Source of the DNA: Flavobacterium columnare NBRC 100251 = ATCC 23463
GTDB lineage: Bacteria > Bacteroidota > Bacteroidia > Flavobacteriales > Flavobacteriaceae
Assembly (NCBI RefSeq): GCF_002530675.1
Contig: NZ_PCMX01000028.1
Location: forward strand, 1 to 50,735
Length of the DNA: 50,735 nt
Reading direction: 5' to 3'
Each line of letters opens with the position of its first letter. The first letter of the stretch is position 1. The notes beneath the pieces were generated by a model. It did no database searches and was not told the origin of the DNA. It saw only the letters and a list, made by a program, of their open reading frames with translations. Positions 18,875-26,835 of the stretch are shown here, piece after piece. A program made the position numbers and the translations under genes.

Positions 18875-19016
18875 ATCCCAGATTACGCACTAGAAATTTA
18901 TTACAAATAAAAACTACTTTGAATCTAAAAGATAGCTTCGGAGAGAAATTTACGTGTCTTTTTACCTTCTTTATCCTTTTTTTATTCAGCACAAAGGCTA
19001 ACGCATAATCTGGGTT
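18875..19016 (-). repeat. MITE-like repeat family A, copy 2
   Basis: The left end CCCAGATTACGCAC and the right end GCTAACGCATAATCTGGGTT are inverted repeats. Read on the minus strand the element begins AACCCAGATTATGCGTTAG and aligns with copy 3 (30084, AACCCAAATTATATGTTAG) and copy 1. This is the best-preserved copy. No coding capacity and no flanking transposase gene. Confidence 0.72.
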
Positions 19017-19183
19017 ATTTTTTTTACTATTTGGCAAAATAGCGCTAGGCAATAAACTTTCGCTCTGTATTATCCAAGAACCATGTCTCTCTATTTATTC
19101 CTCTTGATCTCTTAAAAGCTTTTGTTCTTTGCTGTTTTTTTAAAAAAACTAACAAATTATACTATTTAGCATTTAACTTGTTG

Positions 19184-19191
19184 TATCTTTG
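19184..19191 (+). promoter_or_regulatory. Putative -7 box of the EamA gene
   Basis: TATCTTTG matches TAnnTTTG and lies 20 bp before the ATG at 19212. No good TTG -33 element is seen at 17-23 bp upstream, so only the -7 element is claimed. Confidence 0.45.
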
Positions 19192-19211
19192 CCGCCCTTA
19201 ATTTTGAAAAA

Positions 19212-20108
19212 ATGTTGAAAAATAGTATTTTAAAAGGTGTCGTTTTGGTAGGTTTAGGCGCGACTAGCTATGGAATGTTAGCTACTTTTGTAAAATTAGC
19301 CTATACAGAAAACTTTACTACAGCAGAGGTTACGTCCTCACAATTTATATATGGTATTTTGGGTATATTGTTAATCAATGCTTTCCAAAAAATAAAAAAG
19401 AAAGAGGAGGTTGTAAAAGCAACTTCTGCTAATATTTTACATTTGATGTTAGCAGGAACTTCACTTGGGATGACGAGTGTTTTTTATTACTTAGCCGTAA
19501 GATACATTCCTGTTTCTATAGGAATTGTCATGTTGATGCAAACTGTTTGGATGGGAGTGTTATTAGAATGGTTTTTAGATAAAAAAGCCCCTTCTGTTCA
19601 AAAAATAGTTTCTGTTGCAATTGTTTTGTTAGGAACTGCTTTAGCAACCAACCTATTCAGCAAATCGCTTGATTTAGATTGGAGAGGAATTATGTGGGGC
19701 CTTTTAGCTGCTGCTTCATTTACCACTACAATGTTTACTGCTAATCGAATTGCTCTGGGAATATCCTCTGCACAACGCAGTTTGTATATGCTTTTAGGTG
19801 GTGCCGTTATTGTTTTTGGTTTTTCCATAGCTACACAAATAACCCCTTTTAATCTAGCAATTTTTGCTAAATGGGGAATATTTTTGGCTCTGTTTGGAAC
19901 GATTATCCCTCCTCTTTTGATGAATGCAGGATTCCCTCACACGGGAATTGGCTTAGGAAGTATTGTTTCTTCATTAGAATTACCTGTTTCTGTAATGATG
20001 GCATTTATGATATTAAATGAAACTGTTGTTCTATCACAATGGATTGGAATAGGTTTGATTGTATTAGCTATTATAATAATGAATATAAATAGTGGCGTTA
20101 AAAAATAA
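19212..20108 (+). CDS. EamA/DMT family transporter
   Basis: The 298 residues contain ten hydrophobic segments in two halves of five, the drug/metabolite transporter plan. Typical EamA features include the loop ending helix 4 (YYLAVRYIPVSIGIVMLMQ) and the end of the second repeat (ELPVSVMMAFMILNETV). Family members export amino acids, nucleotides or other metabolites through the inner membrane; the substrate cannot be predicted. The ATG start is 20 bp after a -7 box. It is monocistronic as far as visible. Confidence 0.85.
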   Translation: MLKNSILKGVVLVGLGATSYGMLATFVKLAYTENFTTAEVTSSQFIYGILGILLINAFQKIKKKEEVVKATSANILHLMLAGTSLGMTSVFYYLAVRYIPVSIGIVMLMQTVWMGVLLEWFLDKKAPSVQKIVSVAIVLLGTALATNLFSKSLDLDWRGIMWGLLAAASFTTTMFTANRIALGISSAQRSLYMLLGGAVIVFGFSIATQITPFNLAIFAKWGIFLALFGTIIPPLLMNAGFPHTGIGLGSIVSSLELPVSVMMAFMILNETVVLSQWIGIGLIVLAIIIMNINSGVKK

Positions 20109-20138
20109 CGATCTCTCAGCTATTTAAATATTTTAAAA

Positions 20139-20294
20139 GAGGGTGTCCTAAAAGTTCACAATCTTTACTTTCGACCAAAGGAAGGCTCGAATGAAGTGAA
20201 TAGGCGAAACCAAATCACATAATATGTAACGCTAGTTCTTTTTTCGTCGAAGTGATAAGTTAAACATTAAGTTGCTGCTTTTTAGACACCCTTT
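20139..20294. repeat. Intergenic inverted-repeat element (family B), best copy
   Basis: Outer arms AGGGTGTCCTAAAA and TTTTTAGACACCCT are inverted repeats. The interior has TTTCGACCAAAGGAA and a reverse-complement-like TTTTTTCGTCGAAGTGA segment. It shares its right end (CTTTTTAGACANCCTT) with the element at 26433-26562. The remainder of the 407-bp spacer (20109-20515) holds only a TATATTTG -7-like box at 20422-20429 before the AlkB-like gene. Confidence 0.6.
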
Positions 20295-20515
20295 TCTTAC
20301 TTTAATGCTCTATTAGAAAACCAAAAGATATTTTTAAATCATACCTTTTGAATCATAGCATATACATATCATGATTAAAAAATGTCTTTATATTAGTAAT
20401 CTTTTCAGTCTGAATTTATCTTATATTTGTCAGACTTACTAAAAGTAAGACTTACCTATTTCAAGTTTTGTTCTTTTATTATTAATCTAAAAAACAACTC
20501 TAAACATCTAACAAA

Positions 20516-21112
20516 ATGCTTTTTCCTGATGAAATAATAGAATTCAACCTTCCGGATGCGGAACTCATTTATTATCCAGCCTTTTTTTCATTAGAACAAG
20601 CGAATGATTTTTTTCAAAAATTACAATCCGAAATACCTTGGCAACAAGACAAAATAACGGTCTATGGAAAAGAACATTTACAACCACGATTAACAGCTTT
20701 ATTTGGCAATGAAGGAAAACCGTATGGGTATTCTAATATTGTAATGAATCCGCACCAATGGACACCTCTATTAACTCATATTAAAGATGAAGTTGAACGA
20801 GTTTGCGATACTTACTTTACAACTGTTTTATTAAATAACTATCGGAACGGACAGGATAGTATGGGGTGGCATGCTGATAACGAAAAGGAATTAGGTCGTA
20901 ATCCTGTCATTGCCTCTGTAAGTTTTGGTGCTGAAAGAAACTTTCAACTCAAACATAATACCATTGAAACAGCTAAACAAAACATGAATATAGAACACGG
21001 AAGCTTGCTTATTATGAAAGGTTCAACGCAACATTTTTGGAAACATCAAATACCAAAAACTCAAAAGAACATAGGTTCTAGAATAAATTTAACGTTCCGA
21101 GTTATTAAATAA
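20516..21112 (+). CDS. AlkB-like 2-oxoglutarate/Fe(II) dioxygenase
   Basis: The 198-residue protein has the full metal and cosubstrate set: His119 and Asp121 in WHADNE, a distal His177 in FWKHQIP, and Arg189/Arg195 in SRINLTFR for 2-oxoglutarate and substrate-side contacts. The NNYRNGQDSMGWHAD block is typical of the ALKBH2/3-like and bacterial AlkB group that repairs 1-methyladenine and 3-methylcytosine by oxidative demethylation. Length and motifs are normal, so activity is expected. It stands alone between two spacers. Confidence 0.9.
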   Translation: MLFPDEIIEFNLPDAELIYYPAFFSLEQANDFFQKLQSEIPWQQDKITVYGKEHLQPRLTALFGNEGKPYGYSNIVMNPHQWTPLLTHIKDEVERVCDTYFTTVLLNNYRNGQDSMGWHADNEKELGRNPVIASVSFGAERNFQLKHNTIETAKQNMNIEHGSLLIMKGSTQHFWKHQIPKTQKNIGSRINLTFRVIK

Positions 21113-21203
21113 GGTATTAATATTTCACTTCAAATATAAAATAAGTTTTTTGAGACAATGGAAAAAATCATTTCACTCAGTATTTCGCACCAAGGAATTT
21201 TAA

Positions 21204-22607
21204 CTAAAACTTATCGGGTAATATTTTCCCTGGATTCATAACATTATTTGGATCAAAAATATACTTAATCTGCTCCATTAACTCTAGGTGCATTTTTGAA
21301 AAAGCCATATCCATGTAGTTTTTTTGCACCCAACCAATACCATGTTCTCCTGATAAAGTTCCTTTTAAAGAAATTGTTAGCTCAAAAATTTCACGAATAC
21401 CTTTTGGAACCTCTTCAGTCCATTGTGCATCCGTTAAATAACCTTTTATTATATTTACATGTAAATTACCATCTCCTGCATGTCCATAACAAACCGACTG
21501 GAAACCATATTTAGCTCCAATTTTTTTAATTCCTTTTAACAATTTAGGTAATTCATACCGAGGCACAACGGTATCTTCCTCTTTATAAATTGAATTTGCT
21601 TTAACTGCTTCCGCAATACCTCTTCTCATTTTCCATAAGGCCTTTTTTTGATCTTCTGTATCAGCGAAAAGGATTTCATCAATTTGAAAATTTTCTAAAA
21701 CGCGCATAATTTTTTCTGCTTCCAGCATCAAAATTTCCGGGTAATTTCCATCTACTTCAATCAATAAATGAGCTTGATGATCTGTTTTTACTTCAATAGC
21801 TATTCCTTCTATATATTTCAAACTCCAATCAATAGCATCCCGCTCCATAAACTCTAAAGCGCTAGGTACTATCCCTGCTCTAAAAATAGCAGAAACAGCC
21901 TCACAAGCTTCATCGGCTTTATAAAAAGGAACCAACATTAGTATATTAAAAGACACTTTGGGTAGTAATTTTAAAACGGCTTTAGTAACAATTCCTAATG
22001 TCCCTTCACTCCCTATCATTAATTGGGTCAGATTATAACCTGTAGAATTTTTTAATGTATTAGCACCTGTCCAAATAATTTCTCCATTTGGCAAAACAAC
22101 TTCTAAATTCAAAACGTAATCTTTCGTCAATCCATATTTAACAGCTCTAGCACCTCCTGAATTTTCAGCTATATTCCCTCCAATAAAGCAACTTCCCATA
22201 CTACTAGGGTCTACTGGGTAAAAAAGTCCTTTTTCCGCAACAGCTTCTCGCAACACCTGAGTAACAACAGCAGGTTCAGTAATAATCTGGAGATTTTTTT
22301 CGTCTATCTCAATAATTTTATTCAATCGCTCTGTTGAAAGACCTATTCCTTCTAAAACGGATAATGCCCCTCCGCTTAAACCTGTTTGTCCGCCTATAGG
22401 AACAACCGGTGTATAAAACTCATTTGCTAATTTCATAACAGCCGAAACTTCCTCTACATTATTGGGCTTAACTACTACAGCTGGGGGGAAACAAAAGTCT
22501 TCAGTTTCATCATGTCCATACCTCTTTCGAGTTTCTATATCTGTAAAAACAGAAGATACTCCAACAACATCTATTAACTTTTGAATTAATTCTTTCGAAA
22601 CAGGCAT
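21204..22607 (-). CDS. FAD-linked 2-hydroxyacid dehydrogenase (GlcD/D-lactate dehydrogenase type)
   Basis: The 467-residue protein has an N-terminal FAD-binding-4 (PCMH) domain, with GGQTGLSGGAL near residue 77 and the DPSSMGSCFIGGNIAENSGG segment, and a C-terminal FAD-oxidase C domain. The latter has the YGHAGDGNLHVN metal-site motif and the GEHGIG motif near the end, both characteristic of glycolate/D-lactate/D-2-hydroxyglutarate oxidoreductases. The exact substrate cannot be told; D-lactate is plausible. No GlcE/GlcF partner genes are adjacent. Confidence 0.88.
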   Translation of the reverse strand: MPVSKELIQKLIDVVGVSSVFTDIETRKRYGHDETEDFCFPPAVVVKPNNVEEVSAVMKLANEFYTPVVPIGGQTGLSGGALSVLEGIGLSTERLNKIIEIDEKNLQIITEPAVVTQVLREAVAEKGLFYPVDPSSMGSCFIGGNIAENSGGARAVKYGLTKDYVLNLEVVLPNGEIIWTGANTLKNSTGYNLTQLMIGSEGTLGIVTKAVLKLLPKVSFNILMLVPFYKADEACEAVSAIFRAGIVPSALEFMERDAIDWSLKYIEGIAIEVKTDHQAHLLIEVDGNYPEILMLEAEKIMRVLENFQIDEILFADTEDQKKALWKMRRGIAEAVKANSIYKEEDTVVPRYELPKLLKGIKKIGAKYGFQSVCYGHAGDGNLHVNIIKGYLTDAQWTEEVPKGIREIFELTISLKGTLSGEHGIGWVQKNYMDMAFSKMHLELMEQIKYIFDPNNVMNPGKILPDKF

Positions 22608-22810
22608 ACCAATCGAATTTATTTTATGTAAAATTAAGAATATTTAAATCATCTAACATGCCTTAATTATTAACTAAATTTTGTTGAAAAGATAAAGTCA
22701 AAATATTTTCAAATACCATTTTTTTAAACTATTTTATAAAAAAAGGTCTTTTTTTTGTTTAGTAAGATATTTTTTACTAATTTTAGTAACCCTAATAAAA
22801 AAAACAACCT

Positions 22811-23023
22811 ATGAGAACAATGTCTACCTATATTCAAAGAAAGTTAGAAAGAGCAAGTTTAAATCCAGAGCAATTTAACGAAGAGTTAAATCAGTCCATT
22901 AAGATCCTGATTTCATCTGAGATTGACGAGTTAGCGAAATGGTTTGTTCATTTCACAAAAGACAAACCGCATTTAAAAAACCTTCAAAACGATACTGCCT
23001 ATAATAGAAATCTACTTTATTAA
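22811..23023 (+). CDS. Small uncharacterised protein (70 aa)
   Basis: A 70-codon frame begins at an ATG after an A-rich leader and has good coding composition. The protein is helical-looking and charged (STYIQRKLERASLNPEQFNEE), ends with NRNLLY and has no signal peptide or membrane segment. It is divergent from the FAD-linked oxidase. I do not recognise a family. It ends 18 bp before an inverted-repeat element that may terminate it. Confidence 0.55.
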   Translation: MRTMSTYIQRKLERASLNPEQFNEELNQSIKILISSEIDELAKWFVHFTKDKPHLKNLQNDTAYNRNLLY

Positions 23024-23041
23024 ATTTTAATTTTAAGCAAG

Positions 23042-23146
23042 AGGCTGTCCAGTAAAATACCTCCTTGTTCTCAAATTTTAACTATTAAAACAATAGTTAG
23101 TTTGTATTGACCCCTAGAACAAAGCGGTAAAGTAACTGAACAGCCT
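23042..23146. repeat. Inverted-repeat element/terminator between convergent genes
   Basis: AGGCTGTCCAGT (23042-23053) and ACTGAACAGCCT (23135-23146) pair at 11 of 12 positions. The 105-bp element probably belongs to the AGGCTGTCC-ended group of family B repeats and separates the 70-codon gene from the convergent 77-codon gene. Confidence 0.5.
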
Positions 23147-23169
23147 TTAAAAAATAAAAATTAACACGC

Positions 23170-23403
23170 TTATTTTTTCCAATAATTATTTGCTTTTGCT
23201 ATAGTAGCAAATTCTATAGCTACTGTCTGACCAATAGCTATAAGCATAGCAGGATCTTCAGCATAAATTGGTCGTAATTTTTCGCGCACTGACGCATCAG
23301 GTTGTGTGTGCTTAATGATTAATCTAGCCATTTTTACCGCTAATTGTCTACCTTCTTCAGGCGTAGCCGTAATCAAAGAGTTATTAGGTATTAAAGTATC
23401 CAT
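23170..23403 (-). CDS. Small uncharacterised protein (77 aa), probable Crp-type target
   Basis: A 77-residue protein from ATG 23403, alanine-rich and mostly helical, without a membrane segment. I do not recognise a family. It lies 54 bp downstream of the Crp-family regulator gene on the same strand. A -7 box (TATTTTTG, minus strand 23418-23425) is preceded not by a TTG but by a TGTGA-N6-TCACA palindrome at the right distance for class II activation. Direct control by the neighbouring regulator is inferred from this. Confidence 0.6.
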   Translation of the reverse strand: MDTLIPNNSLITATPEEGRQLAVKMARLIIKHTQPDASVREKLRPIYAEDPAMLIAIGQTVAIEFATIAKANNYWKK

Positions 23404-23417
23404 AAAATATTTTTAAA

Positions 23418-23425
23418 CAAAAATA
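23418..23425 (-). promoter_or_regulatory. -7 box of the 77-codon gene
   Basis: Minus-strand TATTTTTG fits TAnnTTTG and lies 15 bp before the ATG. No TTG lies 17-23 bp upstream, as expected for an activator-dependent promoter. Confidence 0.45.
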
Positions 23426-23444
23426 CTTTTGCAATCTAAAACAT

Positions 23445-23464
23445 CTTGTGATCTAAATCACAAG
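23445..23464. promoter_or_regulatory. Crp-type operator
   Basis: CTTGTGAT-N4-ATCACAAG has perfect 8-bp arms and contains TGTGA-N6-TCACA, the core of the classical CRP site. It overlaps the last bases of the Crp-family gene. Its centre (23454.5) lies about 41 bp upstream of the start of transcription predicted from the -7 box, the class II activator position. Confidence 0.65.
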
Positions 23465-24045
23465 TTCCCTTTTTTAGACATTATTCGTGAAACACTTTCT
23501 CTACTAACTCCTAGATCAATAGCTATTTGTTGATGAGTGAGTTTAACACCATTTAACTCTAATTTACGACTGTATTTTTGCAAATATCTTTCTAATCTTT
23601 TTTCTAAGTCATCGTTTTGCAAACCTATATACAATTGAAGTATGTGCTGAAATTCAAAAGACAACCTATTTAAAAGAGAACCTACAAAGTCTCTATCTTT
23701 TTCTAACAGTTCACTAATTATATCTCTTGGCAATAACCAAGCCTCTACCCTAGTTAAAGCTTGAGCTGCAAACAATAACTTATCCATTGCGTTATAATGC
23801 GAAAAACTTACCATACAAACCTCTCCTGCCACTACATAATCCAACAATACATCCTTTACAATAGAAGTACAATCTAGTCTAACAACTCCTGATTTAACAA
23901 TAGGTAAATACAAAAAAGAATCCCCCTGAGAAACTAAATAATCTCCTACTTCGAAACTCTTTTTAACAATTCTTTGTTCAAATGGTTTCAACCTAAGAAG
24001 TTGTTCAATTGATTGACAATCTATATCTATCCTTTTATCACTCAT
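23458..24045 (-). CDS. Crp/Fnr family transcriptional regulator
   Basis: The 195 residues comprise a cyclic-nucleotide-binding-like beta roll (about 10-125), a dimerisation helix and a C-terminal HTH_Crp domain. The recognition helix reads SRESVSRI, keeping the Arg-Glu-x-x-x-Arg set that contacts TGTGA in E. coli CRP (SRETVGRI). FNR instead has the VExxSR pattern. There is no N-terminal cysteine cluster, so it is not an oxygen-sensing FNR. The cAMP-pocket residues are not clearly conserved, so the effector is unknown. It is divergent from meaB. Confidence 0.88.
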   Translation of the reverse strand: MSDKRIDIDCQSIEQLLRLKPFEQRIVKKSFEVGDYLVSQGDSFLYLPIVKSGVVRLDCTSIVKDVLLDYVVAGEVCMVSFSHYNAMDKLLFAAQALTRVEAWLLPRDIISELLEKDRDFVGSLLNRLSFEFQHILQLYIGLQNDDLEKRLERYLQKYSRKLELNGVKLTHQQIAIDLGVSRESVSRIMSKKGNL

Positions 24046-24166
24046 AGCGAAATATATTTCAGTTCCAACAAAATAAACAAATTAACTAATATTTTTACAA
24101 TCCTACCCTTTAAGATTTATTATTACTATTAAAAAAATAATTACCTTTACTAAAAAACGAAATCCA

Positions 24167-25255
24167 TTGAATGCTTACAGAAAAAAATCAGCTTTAAAAG
24201 AAAACGAAGGCATCGAACAACCTGAAAGTATCAATCAAAGAGCAATCAACCAGATTAAAAAGCACAGGAAAGCAGCTCTTAACACAGAGTCACTTACAGA
24301 AAGTATTCTAAAAGGGGATAAAACAGCACTTAGCCGAGCCATTACATTGGTTGAAAGCACAAATATAGAACACCAAGAAAAAGCCAATATCATTGTTCAA
24401 AATTGCCTTCCCTACAGCAATAATTCTATCCGAATAGGTATTACAGGTGTACCAGGAGTCGGAAAAAGCACTTTTATAGAAGCTTTTGGAAAACTCTTAA
24501 CAGCATTAGGAAAAAAAGTAGCTGTACTAGCTGTCGACCCGAGTTCTAGTATTAGCCATGGAAGCATTTTAGGCGACAAAACCCGTATGGAAGAACTCGT
24601 AAAAGATGAGTATGCTTATATTCGTCCTAGTGCTTCTGGTGAGAGTTTGGGCGGTGTAGCTAGAAAAACACGAGAAAGTATCATCCTATGCGAAGCTTGT
24701 GGCTTTAACGCAATACTTGTTGAAACGGTTGGTGTAGGTCAAAGTGAAACCGCTGTGCATAGCATGACTGATTTTTTCTTATTATTAAATTTAGCTGGAG
24801 CTGGAGACGAATTACAAGGCATAAAAAGAGGCATTATGGAAATGGCTGATTTGTTAGTAATTAATAAAGCCGATGGAGATAATACTACAAAAGCCAAACT
24901 AGCCAAAACAGAGTACACCAGAGCACTGCACCTATTTCCTGAAAAAAATTCAGGCTGGATTCCTAAAGTTACAACCTGTAGCGCATTAGAAAAAAAAGGA
25001 GTTGATTCTATATGGCAAACCATAGAAGAATACATTACACTAACCAAAGAAAATGGTTATTTTGAAAACAAAAGAAATAACCAAAATCAATACTGGCTTT
25101 TAGAAACTATAAATGAACAACTGAAAAATCATTTTTTCAATCATCCTACAACTTTATCTCTTTTAGAAACTGAAAAAATAGCCGTACGAAACAACCAGAG
25201 TTCCCCTTTTATTTCTGCACAAAAATTATTAGACAATTATTTCAACAATAAATAA
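24167..25255 (+). CDS. meaB: Methylmalonyl-CoA mutase-associated GTPase MeaB
   Basis: The 362-residue G3E-type GTPase carries Walker A GVPGVGKS, the DPSSS switch, ETVGVGQSE and NKADGD (G4). MeaB guards and reloads adenosylcobalamin in methylmalonyl-CoA mutase; the mutase genes are not in this window. The only in-frame start near the expected N-terminus is TTG 24167 (next in-frame stop upstream at 24083). A nearby ATG at 24171 is out of frame by one base, because a run of seven A (24181-24187) follows it. With eight A it would read MLTEKKSALKE. Confidence 0.9.
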   Translation: MNAYRKKSALKENEGIEQPESINQRAINQIKKHRKAALNTESLTESILKGDKTALSRAITLVESTNIEHQEKANIIVQNCLPYSNNSIRIGITGVPGVGKSTFIEAFGKLLTALGKKVAVLAVDPSSSISHGSILGDKTRMEELVKDEYAYIRPSASGESLGGVARKTRESIILCEACGFNAILVETVGVGQSETAVHSMTDFFLLLNLAGAGDELQGIKRGIMEMADLLVINKADGDNTTKAKLAKTEYTRALHLFPEKNSGWIPKVTTCSALEKKGVDSIWQTIEEYITLTKENGYFENKRNNQNQYWLLETINEQLKNHFFNHPTTLSLLETEKIAVRNNQSSPFISAQKLLDNYFNNK

Positions 25256-25287
25256 AAAAGGGGTTCAAGATTTTTTGCCCCCTTTTT
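25255..25287. terminator. Terminator between meaB and terC
   Basis: AAAAAGGGG (25255-25263) pairs with CCCCTTTTT (about 25279-25287) around a 15-base loop. It can serve both convergent genes. Confidence 0.75.
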
Positions 25288-25325
25288 CTAATATCTTTCA
25301 ATTCAACAATTGCTATTTAGAAGTC

Positions 25326-26321
25326 TTATTCTTTAGGTTCAGGAAAAATGATAGACAAAAGTACAGATAGAACCAACACAACACCTATTATAATAAGCGA
25401 CACTACCGAATCTACATGATAAAAAGGAGCTATAATCATCTTAATTCCTATAAAACTTAAAATAATAGCCAAACCATACGGAAGTTTATGAAATAAATAA
25501 ATAAAGTTATCTAATAAAAAGAATAAAGCCCTCAGTCCTAATATTGCAAAAATATTAGAGGTATATAAAATAAATGGATCTCTGGAAATGGCAAAAATTG
25601 CTGGAATAGAATCAACAGCAAACAATAAATCTGTAAATTCTATGACTGCTACTACAACTAATAAAGGCGTTGCTATTTTCTTACCATTTTCAATTGTAAA
25701 AAAATTATTTCCATCATAATCATCACTAACGTTAAAAAACTGACGAACTAAGCGTGCTCCCTTGGTATCATTATAATCTTGATTTTCATCCTCTTCATTG
25801 GCAAACCAGGATTTAACACCCGCATACACTAAAAACACGCCAAAAAGTGTCATTACTAGATTAATATCGTATTTAAGCCCTTGCACCCCTATAAGCCCTA
25901 AAATTTTATTCAAATAAGTTAACTCTATTAAAAAGGCTCCTGAAAATATAAATATTGCTCTTAAAACCAATGCACCAATAACTCCCCAAAATAAAACTTT
26001 GTGTTTATTTTGATTGGCTACATCAAAAAATTTAAAAACCATAATAAACACGAACAGATTATCTACTGAAAGTGCTTTTTCTATCCAATATGCAGATTGA
26101 AATTCGTAGAATTTAATTGCTCCTGCAAAATGATATACTAGCCCACTAAATCCCATTGCTAAGGCTATCCAAACAAATGACCAAGTTACAGCCTCTTTAC
26201 TAGATACCTCATGGCTCTTTTTATTAAAGATTCCTAAGTCTAGTAACAACATAAACAATATTACAATTGCAAATGTGGCAATTAACCAAGGATGCTCTGC
26301 AAAAATTGGGTGTTCATTCAT
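25326..26321 (-). CDS. TerC/Alx family membrane protein
   Basis: The 331-residue protein has about nine membrane segments and the TerC family landmarks: WSFVWIALAMGFS near residue 47, KALSVDNLFVF near 82 and FAVDSIPAIFAI near 235, with conserved acidic residues inside helices. Such proteins are linked to manganese efflux and metal loading of exported proteins (E. coli Alx, B. subtilis MeeF/MeeY). Metal transport here is inferred from the family. In some bacteria alx-like genes have a manganese riboswitch; I see no convincing yybP-type leader upstream. Confidence 0.88.
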   Translation of the reverse strand: MNEHPIFAEHPWLIATFAIVILFMLLLDLGIFNKKSHEVSSKEAVTWSFVWIALAMGFSGLVYHFAGAIKFYEFQSAYWIEKALSVDNLFVFIMVFKFFDVANQNKHKVLFWGVIGALVLRAIFIFSGAFLIELTYLNKILGLIGVQGLKYDINLVMTLFGVFLVYAGVKSWFANEEDENQDYNDTKGARLVRQFFNVSDDYDGNNFFTIENGKKIATPLLVVVAVIEFTDLLFAVDSIPAIFAISRDPFILYTSNIFAILGLRALFFLLDNFIYLFHKLPYGLAIILSFIGIKMIIAPFYHVDSVVSLIIIGVVLVLSVLLSIIFPEPKE

Positions 26322-26432
26322 ATCAAACTATTTTATTGTTTTATTTACTCTCTTTTGTCTTACTTTTTGAAAATATATTTTCTATTCTGGGGGCTTACGT
26401 CTGTCCCTTGTTTATAGGACTTAAAAACTAAC

Positions 26433-26562
26433 GAGGCTCTCTAAAAAGATCGTATGATGTTATTCCTACCAACAGGAGAAACTATATTATATTGGTAATC
26501 TAATTTCTGTTTCGTAGAAGCGACAAACTAACCATCTGACTTTTCCTTTTTAGACAGCCTTC
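26433..26562. repeat. Intergenic inverted-repeat element (family B), further copy
   Basis: Begins GAGGCTCTCTAAAAAG and ends CCTTTTTAGACAGCCTT, matching the ends of 20139-20294. The interior shares GGAGAAACTA and TTTCGTAGAAGCGA-like blocks. It occupies most of the 266-bp spacer before the terC gene. Confidence 0.55.
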
Positions 26563-26587
26563 TTACATACAATAAACTTATTTCTTA

Positions 26588-26815
26588 TTATTCTTCATAA
26601 CGCTCCATTTCGCGATCATAGAACTCACCTGCTAGGATAATTAAATGCTCCATTTCTCTTGCTATTTCTGTTTCATCTTCATCATCTAATTCTTCTATAA
26701 ATTCTACAGAATCATCTTTTAAGTTGATTAGAAAACGAGGAAATTCTAAGTGAATGATAAAAATATCATCTGGAAAATCAGAATTATCTGCTAAAACAAA
26801 TTTTGGTAATGTCAT
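26588..26815 (-). CDS. Small acidic conserved-looking protein (75 aa)
   Basis: The 75 residues include at least 20 Asp/Glu, with the stretch ELDDEDETEIAREMEH and a C-terminal EFYDREMERYEE. It reads as a compact cytosolic protein with no signal peptide. The gene lies 20 bp downstream of the MATE transporter gene on the same strand and is probably co-transcribed. I believe similar short acidic proteins occur in other flavobacteria, but I cannot name a family or function. Confidence 0.65.
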   Translation of the reverse strand: MTLPKFVLADNSDFPDDIFIIHLEFPRFLINLKDDSVEFIEELDDEDETEIAREMEHLIILAGEFYDREMERYEE

Positions 26816-26835
26816 TTTATAATAATTTTTAGTAT

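Larger units (their letters stand above)
18640..19211. other. Intergenic region with repeat and promoter element
   Basis: This 572-bp spacer between divergent genes contains the family A repeat copy 2 (18875-19016) and a -7 box for the EamA gene (19184-19191). I see no gene in the remainder, which is AT-rich and free of long frames. Confidence 0.6.

Noticed and set aside
26322..26432. Manganese (yybP-type) riboswitch upstream of the TerC gene
   Set aside because: I looked for a structured leader because alx-like genes often have one; the spacer is mostly a family B repeat and no matching fold was seen.
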